Positions 1-8,888 of a DNA stretch of 64,000 nt are shown one piece after another. Location: NCBI GenBank assembly GCA_947452555.1, contig CANGDH010000003.1, positions 215,317 to 279,316 on the forward strand, given 5' to 3'. This DNA comes from Bacteroidota bacterium. Its GTDB lineage: Bacteria; Bacteroidota; Bacteroidia; Chitinophagales; Chitinophagaceae. The notes under the pieces are model-generated. The model saw nothing but the letters and a program-made list of their open reading frames with translations. It was not told the origin of the DNA and made no database searches. The position numbers and the translations under genes are program-made. The stretch's first letter is position 1, and each line of letters opens with the position of its first letter.

Positions 1-31
1 AACAAGACTATTAACCTTAAAAATTAAAATT

Positions 32-943
32 ATGTGTAAAATTCGCTTGCAGTCCATTTTGGGAGCTGTTTTCCTATTGACAATTAGTGCTTGTAGTCAA
101 GGTAAGAAAGAAGCTTCAAGGGATACCCCAAATCAAGGCACAATAAATATTTCAGTGGAGGAAAGTTTTAAGCCATTTATGGACGAGCAATTAAAAGTAT
201 TTGCACTAAGTTTTCCAGAAACGCATATCAAAGTACATTACAAATCTGAAATTGAATGTTTAAAGGATTTCGTGGAAGACAGTACCCGTATGGTTTTTGT
301 TACAAGGGGGCTAGCAAAAAAAGAGGAGGAAGGATTCAAAAAGCAATTAGGATTTACTCCTACATTTGGAATACTTGCCTATAACGCTGTTGCAGTTTTA
401 GTGAATAAACAAAGTAAGGATTCCGTTTTCACCATGTCAGATTTGAATAAGCGATTAAAAGGAGAAAATAAGGGACAGGTAGTAATGGATGGTAATAATT
501 TAACTGGGATTGTCCGTTTTATTAAAGACAGTCTAGCCAAAAAGGACATATTAGGTAAAAATGTTATAGCAGCTAAAGGAAGTAATGCAGTACTTGAATA
601 TATTGCAACGCACCCAGATGCTATTGGCTTTGTAGGCATGAATTGGATTGGGGATACATATGATACGAGACAGGAAGTTTATAGAAAGAATGTAAGAACG
701 GCTTTAATAGAGTGTACGCTTTGTATAGAAAAAGGCTATTTTTCTCAGCCTTCACAGTCCACTATTGGAAAAGGACAGTATTCACTTTCCTTACCAATCT
801 ACTATATTTTGAAGGAAAACGCACCTGGGCTTGGTTCTGGCTTACTAAATTTCATGAGCGAAGAGCGTGGTCAATTAATTTTTAGAAGATCATTTTTAGT
901 TCCTGCAAAAATGAGTTTCCAAAAACGTAAAGGACTAATGTAG
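32..943 (+). CDS. PstS-like substrate-binding lipoprotein
   Basis: This 303-residue protein begins with a lipoprotein signal peptide whose lipobox ends at Cys21 (T-I-S-A-C), so it should be a membrane-anchored, periplasm-facing lipoprotein. The rest (about residues 38-280) resembles the type 2 periplasmic binding fold of PstS phosphate-binding proteins. No pstCAB transporter genes are nearby. In many Bacteroidota a PstS-like gene sits between tonB and a TPR gene, and here the next gene is indeed a TPR protein, so it may serve the TonB machinery rather than phosphate uptake; that is inference. The ATG at 32 is the only start giving an intact signal peptide. Genes upstream lie outside the window. 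Confidence 0.75.
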   Translation: MCKIRLQSILGAVFLLTISACSQGKKEASRDTPNQGTINISVEESFKPFMDEQLKVFALSFPETHIKVHYKSEIECLKDFVEDSTRMVFVTRGLAKKEEEGFKKQLGFTPTFGILAYNAVAVLVNKQSKDSVFTMSDLNKRLKGENKGQVVMDGNNLTGIVRFIKDSLAKKDILGKNVIAAKGSNAVLEYIATHPDAIGFVGMNWIGDTYDTRQEVYRKNVRTALIECTLCIEKGYFSQPSQSTIGKGQYSLSLPIYYILKENAPGLGSGLLNFMSEERGQLIFRRSFLVPAKMSFQKRKGLM

Positions 944-1027
944 AATAGTTGCTTAGCATACTAACGAGTTTTAAATTTTTTATCAAAAAATTAATAGAAT
1001 TCTTCCAAAAAAATTAATATTTTTAGG

Positions 1028-1057
1028 ATTCGTAAAGTTTCCGAAACTGTTACGAAT
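1028..1057. repeat. Near-perfect inverted repeat between pstS-like and TPR genes
   Basis: ATTCGTAAAGTTTC (1028-1041) pairs with GAAACTGTTACGAAT (1043-1057) with one bulged base and a one-base centre. No clear T-tract follows, so an operator is as likely as a terminator. A second small palindrome, TGTCTTcAAGACA, lies at 1066-1078, before the TPR gene start. Confidence 0.5.
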
Positions 1058-1141
1058 GTTTATTGTGTCTTCAAGACATAATAAAAGCATAACTGATATT
1101 GTAGAAAGAAATGTTTTTTTAAAATTGAAAAATCACAAGTG

Positions 1142-2881
1142 ATGAAAAAATTGGTTGTATTGATGATGAGTGTCGCGCTAATTGTAACAGGTCTAAATGC
1201 GCAAGCACCTGTATCTCCTTTAGCCGAAGGTGTGAAAATGTTGAATTACGAAAAGAACAAATCTGCTTTAGCATTTTTTAAATCTGCATTAGAAAAAACG
1301 CCAGGTGATCCAGAAATTACATTTTGGTATGGCCAGGCATTATTAGCTCAAAACTATGATGGTGTTGCAACTGCCGCGTCTATCAAACAAGCAAAGGAAC
1401 TTTACCAGACTGCTTTACAAGCAAAAGGAAATGATGCTTGGTTATTAGTGGGAATGGCACATATTCAAGCATTGGAAGGTGCAGACGTAAATGCAGTTAA
1501 GCAAAATTTAGAAGTTGCAATTACTACTACTTTACAAACTAAAGGAAAAAATAAAGGGAAGCCGAATGTTGAAATCGTAAATGCGATTGGTCGTGTTTTC
1601 TCAGAATTGCCAAGTAATATTGGAGATCATCAATATGCAATTGATAAATTAAAGGAAGCAGTTTCTTCTAACGACGTTGTAAATCCAAATTTATTTATCA
1701 ATTTAGGGATCAATTATTTAAAATTAGGTGGAGAGCACGGAGGGGAAGCTGTAAGTGCATTTAACGAAGCTATTACTCGTGATCCAAAAAACGCGTATGC
1801 TTATTACAGAATTGGTAAAGTATACCAAACACAAGCTAATAAAGAGTCTTTAGAGGAAAACCTTAAGAAAGCAATAGAGATAGATCCTTCAATCGCTCCA
1901 GCTTATTTTGCATTGTATACGTATTACTCTGACAAAAACACAGATATCGCAAAAGCGAATTTGGACTTATTCTTAACACACGCAGACAAAGACCCTGTTT
2001 TTGACTTCTTTAATGCAGATTATTTATTTCAAGCTGGTCAATATGACGCTTCTTTGGAGAAAACAAAAGCATTAGATGCAAATTTCGGAATTGCAGCTTT
2101 ACCTCGTTTAAGTGTTTTATATGCATATAACTATGACCGTAAAGGGGATTCAGTTTCTGCCAAAAAATATATTGAACAATACATTAATACTAGTGCTACA
2201 GATCAAATTACGAACGCAGATTATGAATTAGCCGTTAAGGTTTTGTCTAAATTTCCAGGTACGCAAGTAGCTTTAGGTAGCTTATTGGAAAAAGCAATTG
2301 CTGCAGATTCTACTAAAGTGAGCAGATTGAAGTATTATAAATTAGGTGCTGATATGTTCGAAAAAGGTAATATGTATGCAGATGCATTCAAATGGTATGC
2401 ATTGTATTCGGCATTAAGAGGTATTAAAGACGAGGGATACTATTATAAAACTGCAAGTTTAGCAGTAAATGCTAAAGACGGAGCAACCGCAATGGCTATT
2501 TCTAAGGACTATATTGCAGCTTTCTCAGAGAAACCACAAGGATATACTTTTAACGTAAAAGGGGCTAAATTGATTGACACTGCAAATAGTACTGGTATAT
2601 TATTTGCTGCTATAACATTACAAAACGAGTTTTTGTTGAAGGATGCTGTTAAGAACAAGCAGACTTTGGTAAACAATTACTACTCAATGATGGGTTATTA
2701 TAATGAAACTAAAGCATATGAATTAGCAATAAGCATGTGTGATAAGGTTTTAGAATTAATGCCAGGCGAGGCGCAAACTGTAAAAATTAAGGAAAGCTTA
2801 GTTAAAAACTGGGAAATCATTAAGAAAAACGGACCTGCACCAAAGTCAAATAATGACAGCCCGCTACCAAAGAAAAACTAA
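1142..2881 (+). CDS. Tetratricopeptide-repeat protein with signal peptide
   Basis: The 579-residue product has a Sec signal peptide (residues 1 to about 20, ending near N-A-Q-A), so it is exported. It consists largely of TPR-like helical pairs, clearest around residues 20-70, 185-255 and 525-560 (for example AVSAFNEAITRDPKNAYAYY). TPR arrays bind other proteins; no enzyme motif is present. The partner is unknown, but in Bacteroidota such a gene commonly follows the PstS-like gene of a TonB cluster. I prefer the ATG at 1142 to the GTG directly before it at 1139. A terminator follows at 2931. Confidence 0.8.
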   Translation: MKKLVVLMMSVALIVTGLNAQAPVSPLAEGVKMLNYEKNKSALAFFKSALEKTPGDPEITFWYGQALLAQNYDGVATAASIKQAKELYQTALQAKGNDAWLLVGMAHIQALEGADVNAVKQNLEVAITTTLQTKGKNKGKPNVEIVNAIGRVFSELPSNIGDHQYAIDKLKEAVSSNDVVNPNLFINLGINYLKLGGEHGGEAVSAFNEAITRDPKNAYAYYRIGKVYQTQANKESLEENLKKAIEIDPSIAPAYFALYTYYSDKNTDIAKANLDLFLTHADKDPVFDFFNADYLFQAGQYDASLEKTKALDANFGIAALPRLSVLYAYNYDRKGDSVSAKKYIEQYINTSATDQITNADYELAVKVLSKFPGTQVALGSLLEKAIAADSTKVSRLKYYKLGADMFEKGNMYADAFKWYALYSALRGIKDEGYYYKTASLAVNAKDGATAMAISKDYIAAFSEKPQGYTFNVKGAKLIDTANSTGILFAAITLQNEFLLKDAVKNKQTLVNNYYSMMGYYNETKAYELAISMCDKVLELMPGEAQTVKIKESLVKNWEIIKKNGPAPKSNNDSPLPKKN

Positions 2882-2930
2882 GATTTTATAAATCAAATGA
2901 GGGAGTTCCCCGTTTGTAAAAAAATATAAG

Positions 2931-2958
2931 AAAAACTCTCCTTTTATGGGGAGTTTTT
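2931..2958 (+). terminator. Rho-independent terminator after the TPR gene
   Basis: AAAAACTCTCC (2931-2941) pairs with GGGGAGTTTTT (2948-2958) around a six-base loop, with one G-T pair; the right arm itself ends in a T run. It separates the TPR gene from the nuo operon. Confidence 0.8.
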
Positions 2959-2981
2959 CGTTTTAGGTGCTATCGTTTGTG

Positions 2982-2989
2982 TATTTTTG
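2982..2989 (+). promoter_or_regulatory. Putative -7 box of the nuo operon promoter
   Basis: TATTTTTG matches the Bacteroidota -7 consensus TAnnTTTG exactly and lies 19 bases before the nuoA ATG. The -33 region falls on the T-rich tail of the preceding terminator and is not a clean TTTG. Confidence 0.55.
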
Positions 2990-3008
2990 CGGCACCTAAA
3001 TTACATGT

Positions 3009-3410
3009 ATGAATTTGCAACAGTTTTTGTTGTCTGCTAATGAAACAAACAGTGCAACTAATTACTTGCCCATAGCTTTACAGATATTATTTGCGGGCGG
3101 GTTCGTGGCTTTTATGATTTTGGTTTCTAGTTTTCTAGGCCCAAAGCGTAAAACCGATGATAAATTAGCCACTTTCACTAGCGGTATTGAAACACATGGA
3201 GACGCAAGATCTCCTATGGCTATTAAGTATTTCTTAGTTGCCATTTTGTTTGTTTTATTTGACGTAGAAGTCATCTTTTTTTATCCCTATGCAGTTAATT
3301 TTAAAGGCTTAGGATGGAAAGGATTTTTTGAAGTTGTTTTATTCGTCGCTTTCTTTTTAGTAGGATTTATTTATATCCTAAAAAAAGGTGCGTTGACTTG
3401 GGAAGACTAA
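3009..3410 (+). CDS. nuoA: NADH-quinone oxidoreductase subunit A
   Basis: A 133-residue membrane subunit of respiratory complex I with three hydrophobic segments (about 20-43, 73-95 and 101-125). The acidic stretch FDVEVIFFYP, around residues 84-93, is the family signature near the quinone site. It is the first gene of a 14-gene operon running in the order nuoA to nuoN; nuoB follows after 26 bases. An earlier ATG at 3005 is in another frame and closes after 11 codons. The product helps couple NADH oxidation by menaquinone to proton pumping at the inner membrane. Confidence 0.93.
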   Translation: MNLQQFLLSANETNSATNYLPIALQILFAGGFVAFMILVSSFLGPKRKTDDKLATFTSGIETHGDARSPMAIKYFLVAILFVLFDVEVIFFYPYAVNFKGLGWKGFFEVVLFVAFFLVGFIYILKKGALTWED

Positions 3411-3436
3411 TTATTTAAAAAATTAATGCATTTATT

Positions 3437-4024
3437 ATGCGACCAGTAAGATTTAATATACACCCTAAGGAAGCAGAAATAGCAGATGCTATTTCAATGG
3501 GAGTTGCTCCAGACGGAGTACCAGGTGATGGCTTTTTTGCAACACAATTAAGTTCTGTGGTAGGATTGGCTCGTAAGAATTCTTTATGGCCTCTACCTTT
3601 TGCAACTTCGTGTTGTGGAATTGAATTCATGGCAACTATGGCATCACATTATGACTTAGCTCGTTTTGGTTCTGAGCGTGTAGGATTTTCTCCACGTCAA
3701 TGTGATTTATTAATGGTAATGGGAACTATTGCTAAAAAAATGGCACCAGTTTTAAGACAAGTATATATACAAATGGCTGAGCCTCGTTGGGTAATAGCAG
3801 TTGGTGCTTGTGCTTCAAGCGGTGGCATTTTTGACACCTATAGCGTACTACAAGGCATTGATCAAGTCATTCCTGTTGACGTATATGTTCCTGGCTGTCC
3901 TCCTCGCCCTGAAGCAATTATTGATGGCTTTATGAAAATTCAAGACCTAGTAGGACAAGAAAGTATTCGTCGTCGTAATAGCGAAAAATACAAAACATTA
4001 TTAAACAGTTACGGAATTCAATAG
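3437..4024 (+). CDS. nuoB: NADH-quinone oxidoreductase subunit B
   Basis: A 195-residue peripheral subunit that carries the terminal 4Fe-4S cluster N2, which passes electrons to quinone. The four ligands are visible: tandem Cys59-Cys60 in TSCCGIEFMA, Cys125 in GACASSGG and Cys154 in VPGCPPRPEA. Length is normal for the family. It lies between nuoA and nuoC with short spacers, as expected for one transcript. Confidence 0.97.
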   Translation: MRPVRFNIHPKEAEIADAISMGVAPDGVPGDGFFATQLSSVVGLARKNSLWPLPFATSCCGIEFMATMASHYDLARFGSERVGFSPRQCDLLMVMGTIAKKMAPVLRQVYIQMAEPRWVIAVGACASSGGIFDTYSVLQGIDQVIPVDVYVPGCPPRPEAIIDGFMKIQDLVGQESIRRRNSEKYKTLLNSYGIQ

Positions 4025-4046
4025 TTCGAAAATATAATTATTCAAC

Positions 4047-4553
4047 ATGGCTTTAAGCAACGAAACTATACAATCAGAATTAGAGGCTAAATTCGCAGAC
4101 CAAGTACATACTTTTTCTACCGAATCGGGCATACTTTCTTTTGAGTCTCCGAAAGAGATAAATTTAAAAGTATTACAATTCTTATATGACGAACCTAGTT
4201 TAGGTTTTACATTCCTTACAGATTTGTGTGCGGTCAATTATCCTAATAATATTGGCGCCGAATTAGTAGTGGTTTATCATTTACATAATTTCACTGAAAA
4301 TATTCGTTTAAGATATTCTGTAGGAACTTCTATTGCTCAGCCAGATGTATTTACTGCAAGTAAATTATTTGAAAGTGCAAATTGGATGGAGCGCGAAACC
4401 TACGATTTTTTCGGTGTGAACTTTGTAGGTCATTCAAATTTGAAACGCATACTTAATGTGGACGAAATGGATTATTTCCCATTAAGAAAAGAGTTTCCGT
4501 TGGAGGATCAGACAAGAATTGACAAGGATGATGAAATGTTTGGAAGAGGATAA
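4047..4553 (+). CDS. nuoC: NADH-quinone oxidoreductase subunit C
   Basis: A 168-residue subunit equivalent to the 30 kDa subunit of complex I. The family signature is present as ERETYDFFGVNF, followed after six residues by LKRIL, near the C-terminus, with FPLRKEFPLED after it. It contacts NuoD in the hydrophilic arm. It is a separate gene rather than the NuoCD fusion found in enterobacteria. nuoD starts 54 bases downstream. Confidence 0.95.
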   Translation: MALSNETIQSELEAKFADQVHTFSTESGILSFESPKEINLKVLQFLYDEPSLGFTFLTDLCAVNYPNNIGAELVVVYHLHNFTENIRLRYSVGTSIAQPDVFTASKLFESANWMERETYDFFGVNFVGHSNLKRILNVDEMDYFPLRKEFPLEDQTRIDKDDEMFGRG

Positions 4554-4607
4554 ATTCAAATTCAACTATTCAATCAAAAGTTAAAGCAAAGCGCAATTAA
4601 AATAAAT

Positions 4608-5834
4608 ATGGAAGCACAGCATAATATAACATTACCAGAAGGTTCTATAGAAAAACAAACTACCACGTTGAACTTTGGTCCAACGCATCCAGCAACGCAT
4701 GGTGTGTTTCAGAATATTATGGAAGTGGATGGAGAACGTGTGGTGTCTACTGTTCAAACGGTGGGATACATTCATAGAGCATTTGAAAAATTAGCAGAAA
4801 GACGACCATTATACCAAATCACTCCAATTACTGACCGTTTAAATTATTGCAGTAGTCCTATTAATAATATGGGTTGGCATTTAACTTGCGAGAAATTTTT
4901 AAACGTTGAGACGCCAAAACGTGTTGACTATTTACGTGTAATTATTATGGAATTGGCTCGTATTTCTGATCACTTAATTTGTAATTCTATTGTGGGTGTG
5001 GATACGGGTGCTTACACAGGTTTCTTATATGTAATGCAGTATCGTGAATTAATTTATGAAATTTACGAGGAGGTTTGCGGATCTCGATTAACAACAAATA
5101 TTGGACGAATTGGTGGATTTGAAAGAAATTTCACAAATGCTGCTTTCACTAAATTAGAGAAATTTTTAAATGAATATCCAAAAGTATTAAGAGAGTTTGA
5201 AGGGCTATTTACACGTAACCGTATTTTCATGGAACGTACACAAGGCACTGGTGGTATCAGTGCAGCACGTGCTATGAATTATGGATTTACTGGGCCTAAT
5301 TTGCGCGCGGCAGGAGTGGATTATGATGTTCGTGTTCATCAACCTTACAGTAGCTATCAGGATTTCGATTTCACAGTTCCAGTTGGAACTACGGGAGACA
5401 ATTATGATCGTTATTTGGTGCGTAATGCAGAAATGTGGGAGAGTATTTCAATTATCAGACAAGCATACGAAAAAGTACAAGCATTTAAAGGGACAGACGC
5501 TGAAATTTTTCATGCGGACGTTCCTGAATATTATCTTCCAAAAAAAGAAGACGTTTATACAAAGATGGAAGCATTAATATGGCATTTCAAAATTGTAATG
5601 GGAGAGATTGATTTACCAAAGGGACAAATTTATAATGCCGTTGAGGGGGGAAATGGGGAATTGGGATTTTATTTAGTTAGTGACGGAGGACGTACTCCAT
5701 TTAGATTGCATTTCCGTCGTCCTAGTTTTATTTACTATCAAGCTTATCCTGAATTAATTAAGGGGGGAATGATTAGTGATGCAGTAGTAACAATGAGTAG
5801 TTTAAACTTAATCGCAGGTGAACTTGATGCATAG
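4608..5834 (+). CDS. nuoD: NADH-quinone oxidoreductase subunit D
   Basis: A 408-residue subunit equivalent to the 49 kDa subunit, which forms the quinone-binding pocket with NuoB. Typical blocks are LNFGPTHPATHGV near residue 22, IGRIGGFERN in the middle and DGGRTPFRLHFRRPSF followed by the conserved C-terminal segment ending in LNLIAGELDA. It is full length with no fusion and belongs to the nuo operon. Confidence 0.97.
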   Translation: MEAQHNITLPEGSIEKQTTTLNFGPTHPATHGVFQNIMEVDGERVVSTVQTVGYIHRAFEKLAERRPLYQITPITDRLNYCSSPINNMGWHLTCEKFLNVETPKRVDYLRVIIMELARISDHLICNSIVGVDTGAYTGFLYVMQYRELIYEIYEEVCGSRLTTNIGRIGGFERNFTNAAFTKLEKFLNEYPKVLREFEGLFTRNRIFMERTQGTGGISAARAMNYGFTGPNLRAAGVDYDVRVHQPYSSYQDFDFTVPVGTTGDNYDRYLVRNAEMWESISIIRQAYEKVQAFKGTDAEIFHADVPEYYLPKKEDVYTKMEALIWHFKIVMGEIDLPKGQIYNAVEGGNGELGFYLVSDGGRTPFRLHFRRPSFIYYQAYPELIKGGMISDAVVTMSSLNLIAGELDA

Positions 5835-5860
5835 CATTAAGCAAGCGTAAATTTTTTAAT

Positions 5861-6364
5861 ATGGGTATGCAATTTAATGAAATACAAATGACCGAGTTTA
5901 AACGCTTGGTAGCTCGTTATCCGGAAGGAAAACAAAAAAGCGCATTGCTTCCTGCTTTGCATTTGGCACAAGAAAGTTTTGACGGTTGGTTGTCAGTTGA
6001 GACAATGGATTATATCGCTAGTTTGTTAAACATTGAGCCAATTGAAGTATATGAGGTTGCGAGTTTTTATAGCATGTACAACTTAAAGCCAGTTGGAAAA
6101 TTTGTTTTTGAAGTTTGTCAAACAGGGCCATGTATGATTAGTGGGTCTGATAATATCATAGACTATATAAAACAAACATTGGACATTAAGCCAGGCGAGA
6201 CTACTAAGGACGGCGTATTTACTTTGAAATTAGTAGAATGTTTGGGTGCTTGTGGGTATGCTCCTATGATGCAAGTAGGGAAAATATATAAGGAGCATTT
6301 GACTAAAGAAAAAGTGGATGCAATTATAGCCGAGTATCGTCAATTAGCGGCTTCAAAAAATTAA
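5861..6364 (+). CDS. nuoE: NADH-quinone oxidoreductase subunit E (24 kDa type)
   Basis: A 167-residue thioredoxin-fold subunit of the NADH dehydrogenase module. It binds a 2Fe-2S cluster through Cys86 and Cys91 (VCQTGPC) and Cys127 and Cys131 (CLGAC), all present. It pairs with NuoF, whose gene follows after 22 bases. The start at 5861 (MGMQFNE) could also be two codons further in. Confidence 0.96.
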   Translation: MGMQFNEIQMTEFKRLVARYPEGKQKSALLPALHLAQESFDGWLSVETMDYIASLLNIEPIEVYEVASFYSMYNLKPVGKFVFEVCQTGPCMISGSDNIIDYIKQTLDIKPGETTKDGVFTLKLVECLGACGYAPMMQVGKIYKEHLTKEKVDAIIAEYRQLAASKN

Positions 6365-6386
6365 GAAGTAGATTAAAAAAATAACA

Positions 6387-7739
6387 ATGGGCGTAAAACT
6401 ATTATTAGATAAAGCAAATGTACCAGGCATAAGAACTTATGACGTTTATCGTCGTGAAGGTGGATATAGCGCTGTGGAAAAAGCTTTGAAGGAAATGAAC
6501 CCTGAAACTATTGTTGAGGAAGTTAAGAAAAGCGGTTTAAGAGGTAGAGGTGGTGCAGGTTTCCCAGCTGGTATGAAATGGAGTTTTATTGCAAAGCCAG
6601 AAGGAGTTCCGCGTCACTTGGTTTGTAATGCTGACGAAAGTGAGCCAGGTACATTTAAGGATCGTTATTTAATGGAATTTTTGCCGCATTTATTATTAGA
6701 AGGATTAATCATTGCAAGTTTTGCATTAGGGTCTAACGATACTTATATTTATATCAGAGGTGAGTATGCATGGATTCCGGATATTTTAGAAGAAGCTATA
6801 AATGAAGCAAAAGCAAATGGTTGGTTAGGTAAAAATATTTTAGGCACTGGATTTGATTGTAATATTCACGTTCAACGTGGAGCAGGTGCTTATATCTGTG
6901 GTGAAGAAACTGCTTTAATTGAATCATTGGAAGGAAGAAGAGGTAATCCTCGTATTAAGCCTCCATTCCCTGCAATTCAGGGTTTATGGATGCGTCCAAC
7001 AGTAGTTAATAACGTGGAAACTTTAGCAGCGGTAGTTCCTATCATTCATATGGGTGGAGATGAATATGCCAAAATTGGTGTTGGAAAATCAACGGGTACA
7101 AAATTGATTTCTGCATGTGGCAATATTAATAAGCCAGGTGTTTATGAAATTGACATGACAGTTTCTGTAGAAGATTTTATTTATAGTGATGAATATTGTG
7201 GTGGTATCAAAGGAGGAAAGCAATTGAAAGCATGTATTCCTGGGGGGTCTTCCGTACCTATTTTGCCAGCTAATTTATTATTAAAAACAGCCAAAGGAGA
7301 AACACGTTATATGAACTATGAAAGTTTAAGTGACGGTGGTTTTGCAACTGGCTCTATGATGGGTTCGGGTGGGTTTATTGTTTTGGACGAAGACCAATGT
7401 ATTGTAAAAAATACCTTGACTTTAGCAAGATTCTATCGTCATGAAAGTTGCGGACAATGTTCTCCTTGTAGAGAAGGAACTGGCTGGATGGAAAAAATAT
7501 TAATGAAAATTGAACAAGGTAAAGGTGAAATGAGTGACATAGATTTACTTTGGGATATTCAAAGAAAGATAGAGGGAAATACAATTTGTCCATTAGGCGA
7601 CGCGGCTTCATGGCCTGTTGCTGCTGCAATTCGTCACTTCCGTGACGAGTTCGAATGGCATGTTAAAAATCCTGAATTATCACAAACAAGCAATTTTGGT
7701 TTACAACACTATGCAGACCCAATTCATATCCCTGCATAA
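6387..7739 (+). CDS. nuoF: NADH-quinone oxidoreductase subunit F (51 kDa type)
   Basis: A 450-residue catalytic subunit that oxidises NADH with FMN and passes electrons to a 4Fe-4S cluster. The glycine-rich nucleotide and FMN segment GLRGRGGAGFPAG is at about residues 50-62. A second conserved block is GAGAYICGEETALIESLEG near residue 165. The cluster ligands are Cys355, Cys358, Cys361 (SCGQCSPC) and Cys401 (TICPLGDA). Length and domain order are normal. Confidence 0.97.
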   Translation: MGVKLLLDKANVPGIRTYDVYRREGGYSAVEKALKEMNPETIVEEVKKSGLRGRGGAGFPAGMKWSFIAKPEGVPRHLVCNADESEPGTFKDRYLMEFLPHLLLEGLIIASFALGSNDTYIYIRGEYAWIPDILEEAINEAKANGWLGKNILGTGFDCNIHVQRGAGAYICGEETALIESLEGRRGNPRIKPPFPAIQGLWMRPTVVNNVETLAAVVPIIHMGGDEYAKIGVGKSTGTKLISACGNINKPGVYEIDMTVSVEDFIYSDEYCGGIKGGKQLKACIPGGSSVPILPANLLLKTAKGETRYMNYESLSDGGFATGSMMGSGGFIVLDEDQCIVKNTLTLARFYRHESCGQCSPCREGTGWMEKILMKIEQGKGEMSDIDLLWDIQRKIEGNTICPLGDAASWPVAAAIRHFRDEFEWHVKNPELSQTSNFGLQHYADPIHIPA

Positions 7740-7755
7740 CATTGAAAGATAAACT

Positions 7756-8877
7756 ATGAGTGAACAAATATTATTTAAAGTAACCATTGACAACATCACT
7801 ATTGAAGTACCAGCAGGCACTACAATATTGCAAGCTGCAAGATTAGTTGGTGGTCAAGTGGCTCCTCCTGCAATGTGTTATTATAGCAAATTGCAAGGCA
7901 GTGGAGGTAAATGCCGTACCTGTTTAGTAGAAGTATCGAAAGGTTCTGAAAAAGACCCTCGCCCGATGCCTAAATTGGTGGCTTCTTGTCGTACAACTGT
8001 AATGGACGGAATGGAAGTAAAAAACATTACGAGCGAAAAAGTGGTAGACGCAAGAGCTGGCGTGGTTGAATTTTTACTATTAAATCATCCTTTAGACTGT
8101 CCAATTTGCGATCAGGCTGGCGAATGTCATTTACAAGACTTAAGTTTTGAACATGGCAAAGCAGATACCAGATATGAATTCCAACGTAGAACATTTAAAA
8201 AGCATGACTTAGGTAAGAACATACAATTACACATGACACGTTGTATTTTATGTTACCGTTGTGTATTCACGGCAGATCAATTGACAAATAAACGCGTACA
8301 TGGAATCTTAGATAGAGGAGATCATTCAGAAATTGCTACACATATTGAAAAGAGCTTAGACAATGAATTTATTGGAAACGTAATTGATGTTTGTCCAGTA
8401 GGTGCATTGACAGACAAAACTTTCAGATTTAAAAATCGTGTTTGGTTCTTAAAGCCAATGGACGCACATCGTGACTGTCCCACGTGTGCTGGTCGTGTAA
8501 CTTTATGGAATAGAGGGGATGAAGTTTATAGAGTAACTGCACGTAAGGACCAATGGGGTGAAATTGAAGATACACCTGACGGTAAAACAGGTTGGATCTG
8601 TAACACATGCCGCTTTGATAAAAAAGAAACTACTGACTGGATTATAGAAGGCCCTCGTGAAATTAGCAGACAATCAGTAATTGCACAAGGTCATTATTCA
8701 GGTAATATTGGAACCACAAAACCGCATGAAACTTTTGAAGCAGTGAACGGAGGAAGACAGCCACATTTATTAATGGATATCCATGATGAAAGTGAAGTGA
8801 ACATGCCGTCGGTACATTTAGGGCAGATTCATGGACCGTCTCATGGTGATACATTTAACAATACTAATAAAGCATAA
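7756..8877 (+). CDS. nuoG: NADH-quinone oxidoreductase subunit G, short Bacteroidota form
   Basis: The 373-residue protein has the iron-sulfur half of NuoG only. An N-terminal 2Fe-2S ferredoxin domain uses Cys41, Cys53, Cys56 and Cys78. A His-Cys3 4Fe-4S site uses His111, Cys115, Cys118 and Cys124. A further 4Fe-4S site uses Cys163, Cys166, Cys169 and Cys213. After that come two CxxC pairs (Cys241/244 and Cys282/285), resembling only the start of the molybdopterin-oxidoreductase-like domain, and then a polar tail. Canonical NuoG is 680-900 residues, so the large C-terminal domain is missing. Reading into nuoH is clean, so this is not a frameshift; short NuoG is known in Bacteroidota. Confidence 0.93.
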   Translation: MSEQILFKVTIDNITIEVPAGTTILQAARLVGGQVAPPAMCYYSKLQGSGGKCRTCLVEVSKGSEKDPRPMPKLVASCRTTVMDGMEVKNITSEKVVDARAGVVEFLLLNHPLDCPICDQAGECHLQDLSFEHGKADTRYEFQRRTFKKHDLGKNIQLHMTRCILCYRCVFTADQLTNKRVHGILDRGDHSEIATHIEKSLDNEFIGNVIDVCPVGALTDKTFRFKNRVWFLKPMDAHRDCPTCAGRVTLWNRGDEVYRVTARKDQWGEIEDTPDGKTGWICNTCRFDKKETTDWIIEGPREISRQSVIAQGHYSGNIGTTKPHETFEAVNGGRQPHLLMDIHDESEVNMPSVHLGQIHGPSHGDTFNNTNKA

Positions 8878-8888
8878 TTTATAATAGC

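Noticed and set aside
3005..3040. ATG at 3005 as an alternative nuoA start
   Set aside because: It is in another frame and stops after 11 codons.
7756..8877. Frameshifted or truncated nuoG pseudogene
   Set aside because: All cluster ligands are intact, no remnant of the missing domain follows, and nuoH begins 11 bases later; short NuoG is typical of the phylum.
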